Shown: positions 40,491-52,229 of the stretch, piece after piece | How the letters are laid out: every line of letters starts with the position of its first letter | Position numbering within the stretch: the stretch's first letter is position 1 | Assembly: GCA_013368445.1 (NCBI GenBank) | Contig: JAACJO010000052.1 | Coordinates: 34,947-98,946 of the forward strand | Source of the DNA: Leucocoprinus leucothites | Lineage: Eukaryota; Basidiomycota; Agaricomycetes; Agaricales; Agaricaceae | DNA: 64,000 nt | Direction: 5' to 3' | Program-made: the position numbers and the translations under genes | The notes under the pieces: generated by a model | Told to the model about the DNA's origin: nothing | Databases searched by the model: none | Seen by the model: only the letters and a program-made list of their open reading frames with translations

Positions 40491-42275
40491 CTACTCCCCC
40501 GGCCTCGCCTGAAGCGGTTGGGTAGCCTTTCTTATACCTGCTAACCGACTCTTGTTCACCGTCGTCGATTTCAAGGATTTTGGTGAAGCGGGCGTGGGGG
40601 TAGCATCCGATGCTGCTGAGTCGTGAGGATCCTCCACTTCGGCTGGGCGCTTCCGCTTTTTCGAGGGTGGACCAATCCTTGTGACTTCCTTGGCTTTCGT
40701 CTTTGCCTTTGTAGGCGTCCTCTTCGACGCCGGTGTCAACTCTCCTTCCTCCCTGTCCTGCGCCATTCCGCTCGATTCATCGTCTTCGTCATAGTCCTCC
40801 ACACGCAATTCCTTCAAGAACGTTAGCATCGTTTTGCCAACGCGCGTGTTCATCCTTACGTCGACATGTTCACTTCTGATATCTCTCCTCATCGCTGTGA
40901 TGGCCTTGGCTATACCCTTCAATCCCAGTTGCGTCCTCCAAACCAACACCAAGAGACAGATAAACTCGATTGGGGAGACTTTTTCAGACTTGCTGCCGTT
41001 TTCTATCCCCATATCAGCGGGAGAGTGTCTGAACGGGAGTGTGATGGTGGGATCAGATGAGATGAGCATGGATTGGAGAGTGGTGAAGCCGGCAGTGATG
41101 GAGGACTTGGACTTGGCAGAAACGGAGTTTGGTGAATTGAGGTACGTTTCGAGTTGTTGTATAGTTCCCGCATTGGCGAGTAACCTCGGGCTCTGCCAAT
41201 AGCGGTCGATGCACCACAGAATGGTGGCCAAATACCTGAAATCTGTTCCTCTCGACCTATCCCACGCGAGAGACGTCAACGCAGAGTCTGCGTCTTTGAA
41301 AAACGTGGATTGGAGATGACGAATGAAATCTGCGCGGGGTGATTTGAGCACGCCGAGCTTTTCTGCTGGGGTGAGCACCATTCCGAGTTGTACGCGCTGA
41401 AAGATCTCGCGTTCGTCTTTGTCAGAGATGTCCATGTATTCGACGCAGACGATTTGTTTGTTGGCGAAGAGACGGCGGTATTTGTCGGGAAGGAGAGTGC
41501 GGGATTTGCGGGAGCCGGAGGAGGAATCTTGGTACCAGAGTTTTTCACCGGTTTTCCGGTCACGGTCTGCGTGGGTGGGTTGATTTCTATGTATGTGAGA
41601 CGGGTTGATAGGGTGGACTTACGGTATACCTGTCAAAGGAGAGGATTAGAAAAGTTGGATGGTAGGGTGGGAGGAGGACGTACCAATCCGAGCATAAAGC
41701 GGTATATGGAAGTGAGACGCTGCTTTCCGTCGATGCATATTCTATGTTCAGACCCATCATCGTTTGCGCTAACGGCTACAAGCTACGTGAGTGAAAATAA
41801 GCCCGGTACAGCGAATAGCTCACCAAAGTTGACGGGTGGGATATAAAAGTTGCGGAATATAGAATCGATGAGGCCAACTTGCTTTGCTTCAGGCCATACA
41901 ACGTCTAGAGGACAGAGAGTCAGAAATGATACGATAGACCGACGGATAGCTGGGCGGACCTCGCTGGTATTCAGGATCCAGGTCAATATCCCCGCTGACA
42001 ATCTAGTCAAACAGGGCTTAGGAAGTGTATGTCGTTGCGCGCGGGGCTTTGAGGGCATCCTTGATGGTATATCCACTTCCTTTCTCCTTGTTGCCCTTCT
42101 TGGTCCCAGCAGCGCGCCGACCTCCCCGAGGCTTGGAGGGACTTTTGTGGCCAGAAGCTCCGTCCATGGGCACGTCCTCACCGTCGACTACTTCATTCAC
42201 CTCTGATTCGCCATTGTCGTTCTCAAAGTCGGAAGTAATATCGGAGAGAGACGAGTAAGCTTCGTCGTCGGCCAT
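40491..42275 (-). CDS. DUF262-domain protein
   Basis: The protein starts at 42275 with an acidic Ser/Asp/Glu-rich stretch and a Lys/Gly-rich patch. It then enters the DUF262 (GmrSD N-terminal, ParB-like fold) region: VSGDIDLDPEYQR, VGLIDSIFRNFYIPPVNF and CIDGKQRLTSIYRFMLG near 41730, which carries the family's DGxQR motif. A large final exon (41435-40491) begins MDISDKDEREIFQRVQLGMV with LTPAEKLGVL and ends in a basic Lys/Pro/Thr tail (KKRKRPAEVEDP) that may be a nuclear localisation signal. Introns with GT-AG ends near 41940, 41810 and 41680 join the exons. In bacteria this domain belongs to nucleases; the fungal role is unknown. It is divergent to the MAD1-like fragment at 42339. Confidence 0.78.
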
Positions 42276-42338
42276 GGGGAGGAGGAAGAGTTACTGCACT
42301 GTGTTTGATCGTATTTGGCTACTTTCTACCACCTCCCA

Positions 42339-42766
42339 TGAGCAGCGAGGAGAGCGCTCGTCCGCTGAGAAGGCCCCTGCGCGCCTCGTCCTCCATTCCT
42401 ACACCGTCTGCACGAACTACTGCTACTGCGGTTAAGCGAGACTCACTGGCCGCAGAACTCGAGCGTGGTGGGTGTATTTATTTTCCCAAATGATACACAT
42501 ATTCACAGGGAATCAGACCCTCAGTTTTCGACATCGAAACGCCAGCATCGCACACAGCTCTTTACCAATAGTATCTGTCATGCATCACTCGAGCGTCAGG
42601 TACTGCAAGCCCAGACGGCGCGTATAGAGCTTGAAGCCAAACTCGGAGAAAGGGAGCTGGCTGTCCAGCGCTTAGAGCGCAGCAGGCGGCACTACGCAGA
42701 CAGAGAACGAGAAGAATGTGAGGCTCGTGAACAATTGCAGGCTGATTTCAATGCTGACCGCGTACG
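42339..42766 (+). pseudogene. MAD1-like spindle-checkpoint protein, N-terminal fragment
   Basis: The conceptual protein begins with a Ser/Arg/Pro-rich leader, then VKRDSLAAELER. After a 41-bp intron it continues SDPQFSTSKRQHRTQLFTN, ASLERQVLQAQTARIELEAK and a Glu/Arg-rich coiled coil (ERSRRHYADREREECEAREQ). This resembles my recollection of the N-terminus of fungal MAD1 spindle assembly checkpoint proteins. MAD1 is normally around 700 residues, but here the coil stops after about 140, at a junction with the 3' end of an F-box gene on the other strand. The intron joint does not keep frame exactly. The identity is by resemblance and is not certain. Confidence 0.5.
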
Positions 42767-43437
42767 CCAGCTGCGCAGAGTTCCAAATCAACGAGATAAG
42801 AGTATGCACGGATACCGATATCATCAATGGAGAGTGTATCCAGGCAGGGTAGGTGGATGCGCGCTAGATCTGGGCCATAGTAGTGGTCAACTAGCTCGCC
42901 AACTCTAATAATTTCGAGTTTGGTGAGGAGGTGGGCGTGAACGGCGAGGAAAGGAAGGCAGAGGGTCCCTTGAAACACAAGGGTTCGAAGGCCGGGTACG
43001 GTAGACCCCGATTCTGACATTGCTCGTAAAGTGGGAATCGCACCACTCTCGGTTTGGATATGTTTTAAAGGTGAAGCTGGAGTGGCAAAATCGAGCTGAA
43101 GGGTGTCGGGAGCAGCAATGGTGATGGTGTCGAGGTTCGGAAAAGATAGGATCGTCTGGCATATCTCCTTTGTGTTTTGCAATATTGGAGGTTGGGTGCG
43201 AAGTTTCAAGTGGCAAACTTACTTCGGAGCAGGATGCTGGGTTGAATAACTCCTAGTTTCGGGGAGTACGGATGGCCAAAGTGCAAAAGAGTGTGCTGTG
43301 GCCGCTTCATTGAAACTTGCCGAGACAAGTCGCCAATTTGAAACTGTCTCTTTGTCGCAAAGACGGAGGATGTGCAACAAGACTTCATTGGGGAGTCGGA
43401 GCATTGGCGGCAAGGAAGACTGCTGCAGGTGGTCCAT
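42748..43437 (-). CDS. F-box protein with LRR-like C-terminus
   Basis: Likely an SCF ubiquitin-ligase substrate adaptor. From the ATG at 43437 the F-box reads LPNEVLLHILRLCDKETVSN, WRLVSASFNEAATAHSFALW (residues about 15-55). A short intron starts near 43220, and the second exon contains leucine-rich-repeat-like strands: FPNLDTITIAAPDTLQLDF, VPGLRTLVFQGTLCLPFLAV, LLTKLEIIRVGELVD and LPCLDTLSI. It ends at 42748, only about 230 residues long. That is short for this group, so it may be cut off where it meets the MAD1-like fragment. Confidence 0.6.
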
Positions 43438-43955
43438 ATAACCTCCATAAAAGGGTTGGAAAGGAATTTGCAGATCGCGCCCAGAAACTCGCGAGTGTTT
43501 GCGTTCGCGATTTCATCCACAGACTCTAAAAGGTGCAGTCATCTTGCTTCTGCTTCTTTAGTGGATGTCTTGCTACCGAATCGCACTGTTCTTGGGATGT
43601 ATCAAGCAACGCGATTGGCTATTGGGCGCAGTTATGCAGACCCCGTGAGCTTTGGATATGTTGTGGGAATTGGGAATAGATCACTCAGCACAATCGAGTA
43701 GCGCAAGGGTTTGAGAGCTAATGAGATGAATCACAAGACTCGCGGCGTTCCAATGGGGGAAAAGAGTATATTGAACCGGTAAAAGATTGGAACACACGCA
43801 GTCAGTATTAACGCAGGAGGGGCAACGCATCAGAAGCACACAGGGGACGTAGGGAGGCGGGAGTGAGAATAGCAAGATAATGAAATTTCAAGCTAGGGCA
43901 GGGGGAAGCAGACAAGTTAAAACAACGATCATTGCAAATGAGAGCGGATCATGAT
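43438..43955. other. No supported gene
   Basis: The stretch is upstream of the F-box gene (its start is at 43437 on the minus strand) and may hold its promoter. Open frames here have no family signature. Confidence 0.3.
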
Positions 43956-43959
43956 ACTC

Positions 43960-44430
43960 ACATAAAAGTAAATCGATCAGAGTAGGTGGCAAGGTGCTTA
44001 AAGTCGCTCCTGAAGAGTATAGGAGCGTCACGGAGGTACTTGGTCTCGTAGCCTCGTCGCACCATTTCCTAAAAATAAAAATAATCCTCTCAAGTTAACA
44101 CACTAAGCCAGCAGGAGATGTAAAAGATTCACTTACATAGTAAAGGCGGACTGTCAAGACAGCCATGACGTCGCCTTTGGTGCCTGCCCCGACATTGTTG
44201 TCGCGAACCTTGGCGTGAGCGAGGTGGAGTCCAGCGACCTGGTAGGCATTGGCCTTCTGGTCGACCTTGTTCTCTGCTGGCACTGGCGGGGGCGGCATGT
44301 TCTGGTCGGAAGTGGGACGAGAAAAAGAGCTTTGCTGCGCATCAGCACTTGGTAAGGCGGAATAGTATTAGTGCCAGCACTGACAGCAAGGGACGGTCGT
44401 TATCAGAACCATCTGCGTCTACGTCGATAA
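43960..44430 (-). CDS. Hypothetical spliced protein fragment
   Basis: Minus-strand exons can be joined. An acidic SSIDIIDVDADGSDNDRP block near 44445-44390 comes first. MPPPPVPAENKVDQKANAYQ starts at 44298 and continues to GDVMAVLTVRLYY. A GT-AG intron (about 44130-44075) leads to EMVRRGYETKYLRDAPILFR and SDFKHLATYSDRFTFM, and then a stop near 43960. I do not recognise a domain. Gene boundaries are uncertain. Confidence 0.35.
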
Positions 44431-45548
44431 TGTCGATACTAGAAGGAGAGGGCCGGGCAACTTGGTGACTGAGGATTGCTCGAGGGCAGCGTTAGCCGTG
44501 GATCTCGTCAAAGCGGTCCTTGTGATATATCTTTAAACAGAGGTTAGTAAAGTGATATCTGCTTCCAGCAGGGGTGTATCACTTGCCAGGTATCGATGAA
44601 CACCGTTTACAAAGGAGATATCCCACGAATGCCTGAGCCCAGCTCTGAAGCGCTCTTCAGGGTGCCAGGACGAATCTGTGTATTTCGCCCTGTCTTGGTA
44701 AAGCATCTTCACGTGGCACCAAATGCTGGCAACCTCACAGCCAGCGAGTATGGTTCTTACTGACAGAGGCGGGGGATCGGGGAGTGCAACGTCACCAAGG
44801 GGGCATCCCTGGCCATATAGATGCTCGTATCTTTCGGTGACGGTTTCCTGTTGGTCTGATATCAGACAGGAGACAGAAGGATTAAGAGGGTGTGGCTCAC
44901 ATAAAACCGCGCGGCGGCGTAGACGAGCAACTCACTGCTTCTCAATGTTGAATTGAAGTCTCACCAAGTAGCGGCACGCTGCATCCACAGCGAGCACGGC
45001 GAGCTTGTGACTCGCTGCGGTGCCTTCAATCCGAGCGGTAACAAGCGTTTGCAAGAAGTTTATGAGCCACCTGATGGCATCTGCAGTCTTGGCGGCCTCT
45101 CTGCCTTGTAAAGTGCGCGAAAACGCGATCCCTGGAGCAGAGGAGTGGTGAAAGTGGAAAAGAAAGAGGGGAGGAGGGCCTGGCCCAGCGAGAACAAGTT
45201 ACATGGCGCAAAAGCGCTCAGGCTTGGAGGGGGTGGACGGCACGGCTCTTGCCTCACAATTACCCGTGCTGGACATGCCGCTGCAGGCGATCCCACACTG
45301 CAGTTGCCTGAGGAGCGGTAATAACTTTTGGCAGGGTGGGGGGACGAGAGAGGGTAAGCCAAGGCAGTGCACAGCCCCTACTTGTGACCTGGTGTGATGT
45401 TTCTCACGCTGATTGATCCCGGTCCCTGCTTCAGGTGCTAGTGCATTGCGCTTGCGGCGCGCTGGGCTCGAGTAATGAAGACCGTGGCACTTGCCTGGCG
45501 GTTCGATAGTGCACCCGCACACTCTGTTCCATCAGGCCCATTGAGCGA
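44431..45548. other. No supported gene
   Basis: Open frames on both strands (44723-44956, 45060-45362, 45199-45522) are Arg/Ser/Pro-rich with no family signature, and they overlap one another as composition shadows. The last 100 bp probably hold the promoter of the membrane-protein gene starting at 45549. Confidence 0.3.
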
Positions 45549-46622
45549 TGCCCAAGACCGCATCTACCTCACTGGTCTTTGACCCAGAGGCCAGATACGT
45601 CACACCGTATCTATGTTCTCCAGCGGTTCTTGGTTTCATCCGTCTGTTACTCGGACTATATTCCCTTGTAACAAACCTTGTCATCCTGATTTGGACGGGT
45701 GTTCATTCAGACCTCGCTGGCACGTAAGCCCTTCCTCGAGACACACCCGAACCGAAATCTGACACCCGAACCGCATTGGCCTGCCGCAGATACTTCCCGT
45801 ACTTCACCCATCTCTCATACATCGGGGTAACTGCTTGGCTTTGGGCTTCTGGTGTACAGTCGGTGATATTTGCGAAAGCCAAAAAATCCGGAAATGATGC
45901 ACGTTATCCGCTTCAATCGTGGCCCAGACCGCTCCAGTACCTACATGAGCTCCTCTTCTCAACGATTGCCACCTTCCGTGAGGCGTTTCATACCGTACTC
46001 GAGTGCCAAGGCTGATAACACTCATGAATGACACCCTAACTCCAGCCATCATTGTGACAATAGTATACTGGGTTCTACTTGCTACATCAGATAGCTTTTC
46101 TGATACATTTACTGGTGCGCTCTCTTGAGTATTCACCTGAGGTTTATGCCAAGTACTGACTTTGCACTCATACAACATGGTCAAACATATCGCAACATGT
46201 CATGAATACTCTATTTGTTCTATTTGAACTCATTTTCACCAATCTTCCGCCCTTGCCTTGGATTCAGCTACCTGCAACTATCGTTCTCCTGGGATTGTAT
46301 CTTGGTGTTGCATACGTGACTCAGTCGACTCAAGGATTCTATCGTGAGTTCCCCTACAGCCGTTCTGGTTACCTTATCTCTCATCAACACCCCCCTTCTC
46401 CCAATTCGAACCACTGTCACAATTTCTCTAGCTTATACCTTCTTGGACCCGAAGGAACAAGGCCCTTTACTGGCTGGTTACATCCTTGGAATCGCCGCTG
46501 GGCAGATCATCGTCTTCGTTCTGGTGCGATACGTTATCATGCTCAGGATACGTGTTGTTGGGGAGAAACGCCCTGCTGCTGTTGAATTCAATACTCACGA
46601 TATTGAAGGGGCTGCTCATTAA
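45549..46622 (+). CDS. FAR-17a/AIG1-like multi-pass membrane protein
   Basis: Predicted polytopic membrane protein. The first exon (45549-45725) holds the first membrane segment (VLGFIRLLLGLYSLVTNLVI). After an intron come YFPYFTHLSYIGVTAWLWAS, LQYLHELLFSTIATF, then IIVTIVYWVLLATSDSFSD, WSNISQHVMNTLFVLFELIF with TNLPPLPWIQLP, LGLYLGVAYVTQSTQGFY, and a last exon FLDPKEQGPLLAGYILGIAA with a final helix and a short basic tail ending at 46622. About six helices and the motif order match the FAR-17a/AIG1-like family, known relatives of which include fatty-acid-ester hydrolases. The acceptor expected just before CATGGTCAAAC near 46177 reads AA instead of AG, so one intron may not splice. Confidence 0.65.
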
Positions 46623-46889
46623 TATATTTTCCAATTATTGGTTATGCCTCTGGTATACACTCATTTATCGACGTCGAGGTCTAAAAACTGTGTTTGCTAC
46701 TAGACGGCCCCCGAGGGATCTCCATTGTGCTGGCTAAGTTGATGAATGGCACAGCCATTTCGTCAGACGGACTTGAATTTGGGCGTGAACTCCAGGTGAA
46801 AGTTAAGAATAGTCACTCGCACGATAAGTCCAATTGGAACAATCAGTGCTTAAGATATACTCGATAATGTCATCATTAATCTGGTTCAG

Positions 46890-48057
46890 CTATATACTAC
46901 AACCACTTATCGAGATCCATTCAACCTCCACCTCTTCTCCTAAGTCATTTGTAGAGGGCTCTGGATTTCGCTGGATTTGACACCCCCTCTCTGCCTGAAC
47001 ATCCCCTGATTTCATGCCTCTCATGCTCGTTGTAGGGATCTCGTCAAGCTGCCCGCGGTTCCTTGGATTATCCAAGTCTCTTTGTCCAATTGCTCTCTTT
47101 CTTTCTGCAGCGCTTCAGCCCTGCTCACGGCGGAATATGCTTTTGCTGATCCTTTCGGAGCAAGGGATGATAGGCTCCACAACGGAGAACTCGGTTTCTC
47201 GAGATGATTCAAGTGGTGTGATGCCTTGATCCGACGCTGGAGAAACCCTACCACGAAGATCAGCAACACAAGGAAGAGCACTACTCCGCCAAGGGTTGCA
47301 ACAATTATCGTGTGAGTATTACTGGAGGTTGTCGAGGAGTTGTTGGATGGGGTGCTAGATGGAGACGTTGAGGCTATAGTAGGGGAAATCCTAGATGATG
47401 AATAGAGAACTTGTCAGTACCCTCCTCTATCCTTGCACTATCGAATGCTCTGTTACATACTGAGTAACTGAACTTGGAATCGAAGGAGTCACGGTTGGCG
47501 GAGGAACTGCAACTTGGGTCGAACCAGGAGGGTATATGTGAAACATAGGCGTTTGGGTGACAAAAACTCCGTTCCTGTATAAAGAATGTGTAAACTGGTC
47601 ATATTCAGAATACGCGGAAAGAACTAACTGCGAAGAAACGAAACGAATCCAAAAATTTCTGCCATAAATGAATGCATGAGATGACTGTTTCTTAAAGAAT
47701 ATGGTCAACTCACCCAGACGGAACTTGGGGTATTTGAAACCCAATCCTCGTATGAGCCGACACCTTTAAACTAGACAACCCAGTGGTAATGTTACCGCGA
47801 TCGATATCAAATAACATCACATCAACACGAATCGGATCGCTCTCTTCTGCTTCAACAGTCATAGCCGCCGTGTCTCCAGGCATGGGTCGTAATGTGTCGC
47901 TGTCGGGCCAATGCCAGAATGAAAGGCCATTGATGATCAAGGCAGATGAACGCAGGGACAGCAAGAGAACATGTAAAGGGATGAGACTGTCCGTCATGTC
48001 AATGCCTTGCAACACACTCAAGTAGGTCACGACTCGCCGTTTCGGAGAAAATACCAT
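46890..48057 (-). CDS. Single-pass membrane protein with Ser/Thr/Pro-rich ectodomain
   Basis: The first exon starts at 48057, or better at 47997 (MTDSLIPLHVLLLSLRSSAL), giving a signal-peptide-like N-terminus. It continues FWHWPDSDTLRPMPGDTAAM and VDVMLFDIDRGNITTGLSSL, a beta-rich ectodomain. After introns near 47710-47630 and 47460-47390 follows a Ser/Thr/Pro-rich stalk, then a clear transmembrane helix (IIVATLGGVVLFLVLLIFVV near 47310-47250) and a basic QRRIKASHH stop-transfer. A cytosolic tail follows, with a likely frame break near 47030, ending at about 46890. The architecture resembles fungal wall-stress sensor-like or related surface proteins. Function is not assigned. Confidence 0.6.
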
Positions 48058-49935
48058 ATGCGCTTGTCAAAATAACGGAACCTCAGCAAAAACTTGAAGG
48101 AGCTTAAATCTATAGGCTCCCGGTCGTATGGGTCGTGACAGGTCGTGCTGTTAAGAGATATTGAAGGTGGTAAACCACAGTTAGGGAATTACGTTGCAAG
48201 AGTGACTTTCAACATGGGCGCTTGGCAGGAGTTGGTGAGGGGTGACGGATCATCGATCAATAACTGCCTTCTAGGGTGATCCGGAAAGTACAGCTTACCT
48301 GAACTTGAGGATACATATAGTTCTGTCGTGGATTAAGTAGCATGGGTGTGCACTTGGTATACGAGTTATTGATTACTGTAATATGGTACCCCGAATGGAA
48401 ATAACTAGACACGTATTCTAAATTTCAAGAGTTTTGATAGCTGCTGATTCGCTGTGCATCAAAATTCCATGCCTAGATAGTTTTGACAGAACCTGGTTAC
48501 AGAATGCTACGAAGAGTCTGAAACAATCCAGTTATTTCAAGCCCCCAGTATCAGCTCGGCCCGTAATGATCGCCCACGTGCTCAGCCCCTTCGCAGAATA
48601 TTCGGAATTATTCCCGCCAGATTTCGAAGGCCGATGTGGACGAATTCAAAGAATGCGGCTAGGACAGAGCTTTCGCTCCAGGTATGTGTTGCTCACGGCC
48701 AACAGCGGTAAAAGAGTGTCCCTGACGGTATACCGTGTGGTCAATTAGCGATGAAAGTTTTGGGAGAGAACCCTTGGACAACTGGTTCTGAGTCACCTTT
48801 GGCCGATTTCATGTGGCTGTAACTAAGCGAAAATTTTACCATAAGTAGAGAGCACGAAGTGAACTTGGCGATGCTGGAATTCCGTCACGAGGAGGGCCAT
48901 CACACGATTTGGCGATGCTGTTCGGACTTTTCAGCGATTCAAAGTTCTGTTTTTATGTTAGAAATGTGATGCCTGTAACCATGAGGCAGTGAATGCATGT
49001 GGCAGCTTAGAAGGAAGACCTCAAGTATCCACCCAAGCATACGAAACCAAGTCACATAAAAAACAGGAGCAGACCCGGGAAGCCCCTTGGACCTTCGAGT
49101 CCACATGAAGAGTTTAGTGTGGTGAGGGGGAGAACCGGCTGATGATATGAATATATTGTATAGTTGTTACGCTATAGTTCTTAGACTAGCATCAGGAGGT
49201 AAGACACTGGTGAATCTTTGATCCAATCGGAACAATAGGGAGGACAGCAAAATGAACAACTGCAAGTCCATCCACAAAGTATTTACTGGGTACTAGTTAT
49301 CATTGCCAGTAGTAATGGTACCTATTCCACAGATAACTTGCACGACTCGTTGCCCACCGGCGGCAGTTGACCAAGACGAAAATTAGCTTCAGTTTTCTCT
49401 CGCTTAGATTAGATCGAGTGGCACAGCCCCTGAATCGAAGCAACGGAGAGCAGGCTTAACGACCACATGAGATGTGTTGCGCATGTCTGTCTCCTCTAAG
49501 AAAAGTTGTTGGAGTAACTGGTAGCAGGTGCACCGTGGCGAAGCCATATGCAATTGCCGAGTTCTCGAATTGTTTTGAATTCAGTTTCCGAAAATGCAAA
49601 GGGATTTTTCCCACACTGGGCTGTTCTCCCTCCTACGGTCTACCGTATCAGACCATTTTAGTGCTGGCTCACTTCCACTCATGGTACTATGCTTAGTGCT
49701 CGAACGTTGCCTTCCAGGAATAGGCGAACTAATTCTGTCACATTCGAGTAACAGTCGCTCATGATGGTTCCCCGGATATACATTTGACATTAACTTCCTC
49801 TTTTCCCCTGAATTGGCTCGAGCCATTCCCTAGAAACTTCGGATATACAAGGGTATAAAGCTTTTATGTCTCCTCTGTGCTTTTCCAGAAACCTGGTTTC
49901 CCAGCGCCCCTGAAAACCTCCCGACTCAAGGCACC
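48058..49935. other. Intergenic stretch, no supported gene
   Basis: Open frames at 48434-48748, 49472-49696 and 49581-49826 show no family signature. The last 100 bp before 49936 contain GGGTATAAAGC near 49850-49862, a plausible TATA element for the GH16 gene. Confidence 0.35.
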
Positions 49936-51419
49936 ATGAAGCCTGCTTTCGCTCTTCTCCTCTCGTCGATTCTCGTTCCTATCTATGCAGCCACTTACTC
50001 AATATCCGATACTGTTGTCCCGTCATCATTCCTGAACTTCTTCGAGTTTCAGGCCATTGCAGACCCAACCATGGACGAGTGTAAATGCTAAAGCCAAGGA
50101 TGTTTGCCCTCTCATACTGATTGACTGTTAACTCAGTAACTATGTCGATCAATCCACCGCCGTTTCTCAAGGCTTGGTAAACCAGGCCAGTTCTACCAGT
50201 TTCATTGTCCGCGCAGATGATAGGACAGTCCTCAATCCCAACGGGGCTGGCAGGAATTCAGTGAGAATCAGATCCAAGAAGACCTATACGACTCACGTTG
50301 CTGTGTAAGCCTTGCTTGTGTTACGAGAACGATTACGAGCCTTAACCTGAGTATAGTTTTGATGTTCACCACATGCCGCAAGGCTGCGGGTATGTGCTCA
50401 AGAAACGATTATACAAGAAGCTAATTTCTCCCACAGAACATGGCCAGCTATTTGGGAAACAAACGAAGCACAGTGGCCAAATGGCGTAAGCACGACTATT
50501 CTTCTGGTCCCAACGGATTTTAATGGCGTTCACAGGGAGAAATTGATATCGTTGAGGGCGTCAATGACCAAGCCCTAATGCCGCTACACTACATACGGGC
50601 TCTGGTATGTCTTTGATCCTAATGTACGGCGTAATTATTAAATCACGCCTATCACCACAGGTTGTTCAATGCCTTCGTCACGAGACCAAACTGGGTAAGC
50701 ACCGTTAAACTTGTATACGATGTATGTAGCGTTCTAATATATACTCTAGAACTCAACGCAACTGGATTGTAACGCGGCTGTCAACGGAAATAGCGGGTGC
50801 GGTGTTAGGTTCCCAACAGCTAACAGCTACGGCCCATCGTTCAACAGCAACGGAGGTGGATGGTGCGCACAGTCCGAGCCCGTGGGCATCAGAATACTTG
50901 ACTGACCAATTTTGCATTTCTCCAGGTATGCCGTTGAGCGTTCATCGTCTGCTATCAGGGTATTCTTCTGGCCCGTAACTCGGGATCAGTTCCTAGTGAA
51001 GTGAAAAACGGAGGAAGTAGCGTGAACCCGGACAACTGGGTAAGCTGCACAAACTCTTGATCCGCTGGACGCACAATCCTCACCTATCTACTCATGAAGG
51101 GAACTCCTATTGCCAACTTCCCTGATACGTCTTGTAACTCGCACAGCATTTCAGTAACCATAACATTATCATCAATCTGACATTTTGTGAGTTTGTCCTT
51201 TATTTACAAAACACGTGCTGATCTCTGAATCTCTTAGGTGGTGACTGGGCTGGTGCTGTCTATGGGCAAAGTGGCTGTCCTTCTACATGTGTTGGTGAGT
51301 AGACAGAGACTGCTTCCCGAAGAGACTAAAGACGTTTCTGGGTAGATTTCGTCAATAACAACCCAAGCGCATTCTCTGGTGCCTATTTCGACTTTGCCTC
51401 GATTCGCGTCTATCAGTAA
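49936..51419 (+). CDS. GH16 family endo-beta-glucanase, with apparent 1-base losses
   Basis: Secreted glycoside hydrolase family 16 enzyme, acting on beta-1,3(4)-glucans. An N-terminal signal peptide (MKPAFALLLSSILVPIYAAT) precedes the domain. Conserved exons follow: NYVDQSTAVSQGLVNQ, FDVHHMPQGCGTWPAIWETN, GEIDIVEGVND with the catalytic E-x-D-x-x-E at about 50537-50560, LDCNAAVNGNSGCGV, NSYGPSFNSNGGGWYAVERS, GDWAGAVYGQSGCPSTCVDF and a C-terminal ASIRVYQ. About nine short GT-AG introns are present. Four single-base losses break the frame, at 50069-50070, 50572-50575, 50970-50974 and 51149-51151, each in a short run of C, G or T. With those bases the whole family profile reads cleanly. Either the gene is a very young pseudogene or the sequence has homopolymer errors. 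Confidence 0.85.
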
Positions 51420-52229
51420 ATAATTTATAACGTTATTTACAAAATTTAGCCTTCATTTTTTCTTATTTCAAGGCCTTTGCCTACCACAGACATGCCACTC
51501 GAGGTACCGTCCAGACAGCGAAGTTAATGAGAGTGTGGCCAGTAACAGAAGTATGCATCAGTGCCTCACCAGATCATATCGTAACTTGCGAAACCGTCTC
51601 GTGCACTCAATACGGAAGTAAGGCTCAAGTTCCTCTGAACGCTGACGAAACCGAGAGAGTGAGAGTGGTCGGGGCACAAGCAAAGAGTGATAAACAACAA
51701 CTTTATTCACCTTCGCTTGTTTTTATGTCCATCATCTGAGTGAATGAGTTTTGAAACAGATACAAGCACTATCCTGAGAAATCAAACGCTTAAAATTTAA
51801 ATAAAGCTTCGTGACGTAGACTGACACTGATCAGATGCCTACCCTTGATCAGGATCCCGCCCGCTGTTGGCTGGTCCTTTTGATCGAGCTCCGTATCCCC
51901 TATCAGTTGACATCCTGTCAGTATTGCCTACAACTAATCCGACAAAGAAAGAATCTCTCCATGACACCACTATCATTCTCCGGTGTAAGCTGCTCCAATC
52001 AATCAAGACAGACACTTGATAGATGGCTTTGGATTTTTCTTTCCCAGTGCTCGACTGGCCTGATCAAAGAAGTCGTAGGGATCACTGCAAGAACCTTCAA
52101 AACTCACACATGGCCAACGTTCGTAAAGCTTAGTAGCGCCCACCCTGATCTTCCCAGGGTAACTCGCGGTAGTATATAATCGTTCTGGGAGACTTCGCCA
52201 AGCCCCATTTCTTTCTCCTCTCCGTCGCT
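51420..52229. other. Intergenic stretch, no supported gene
   Basis: Open frames at 51527-51739 and 51835-52179 lack family signatures. TAGTATATAATCG near 52168-52180 may serve as a TATA element for the membrane gene starting at 52230. Confidence 0.3.

Noticed and set aside
41388..41846. 152-codon plus-strand frame opposite the DUF262 gene
   Set aside because: The minus strand carries conserved DUF262 motifs and introns here; the plus frame is a shadow.
42025..42258. Pro/Leu-rich plus-strand frame opposite the DUF262 N-terminus
   Set aside because: It is the antisense of the Lys/Gly/Ser-rich DUF262 leader and has no support.
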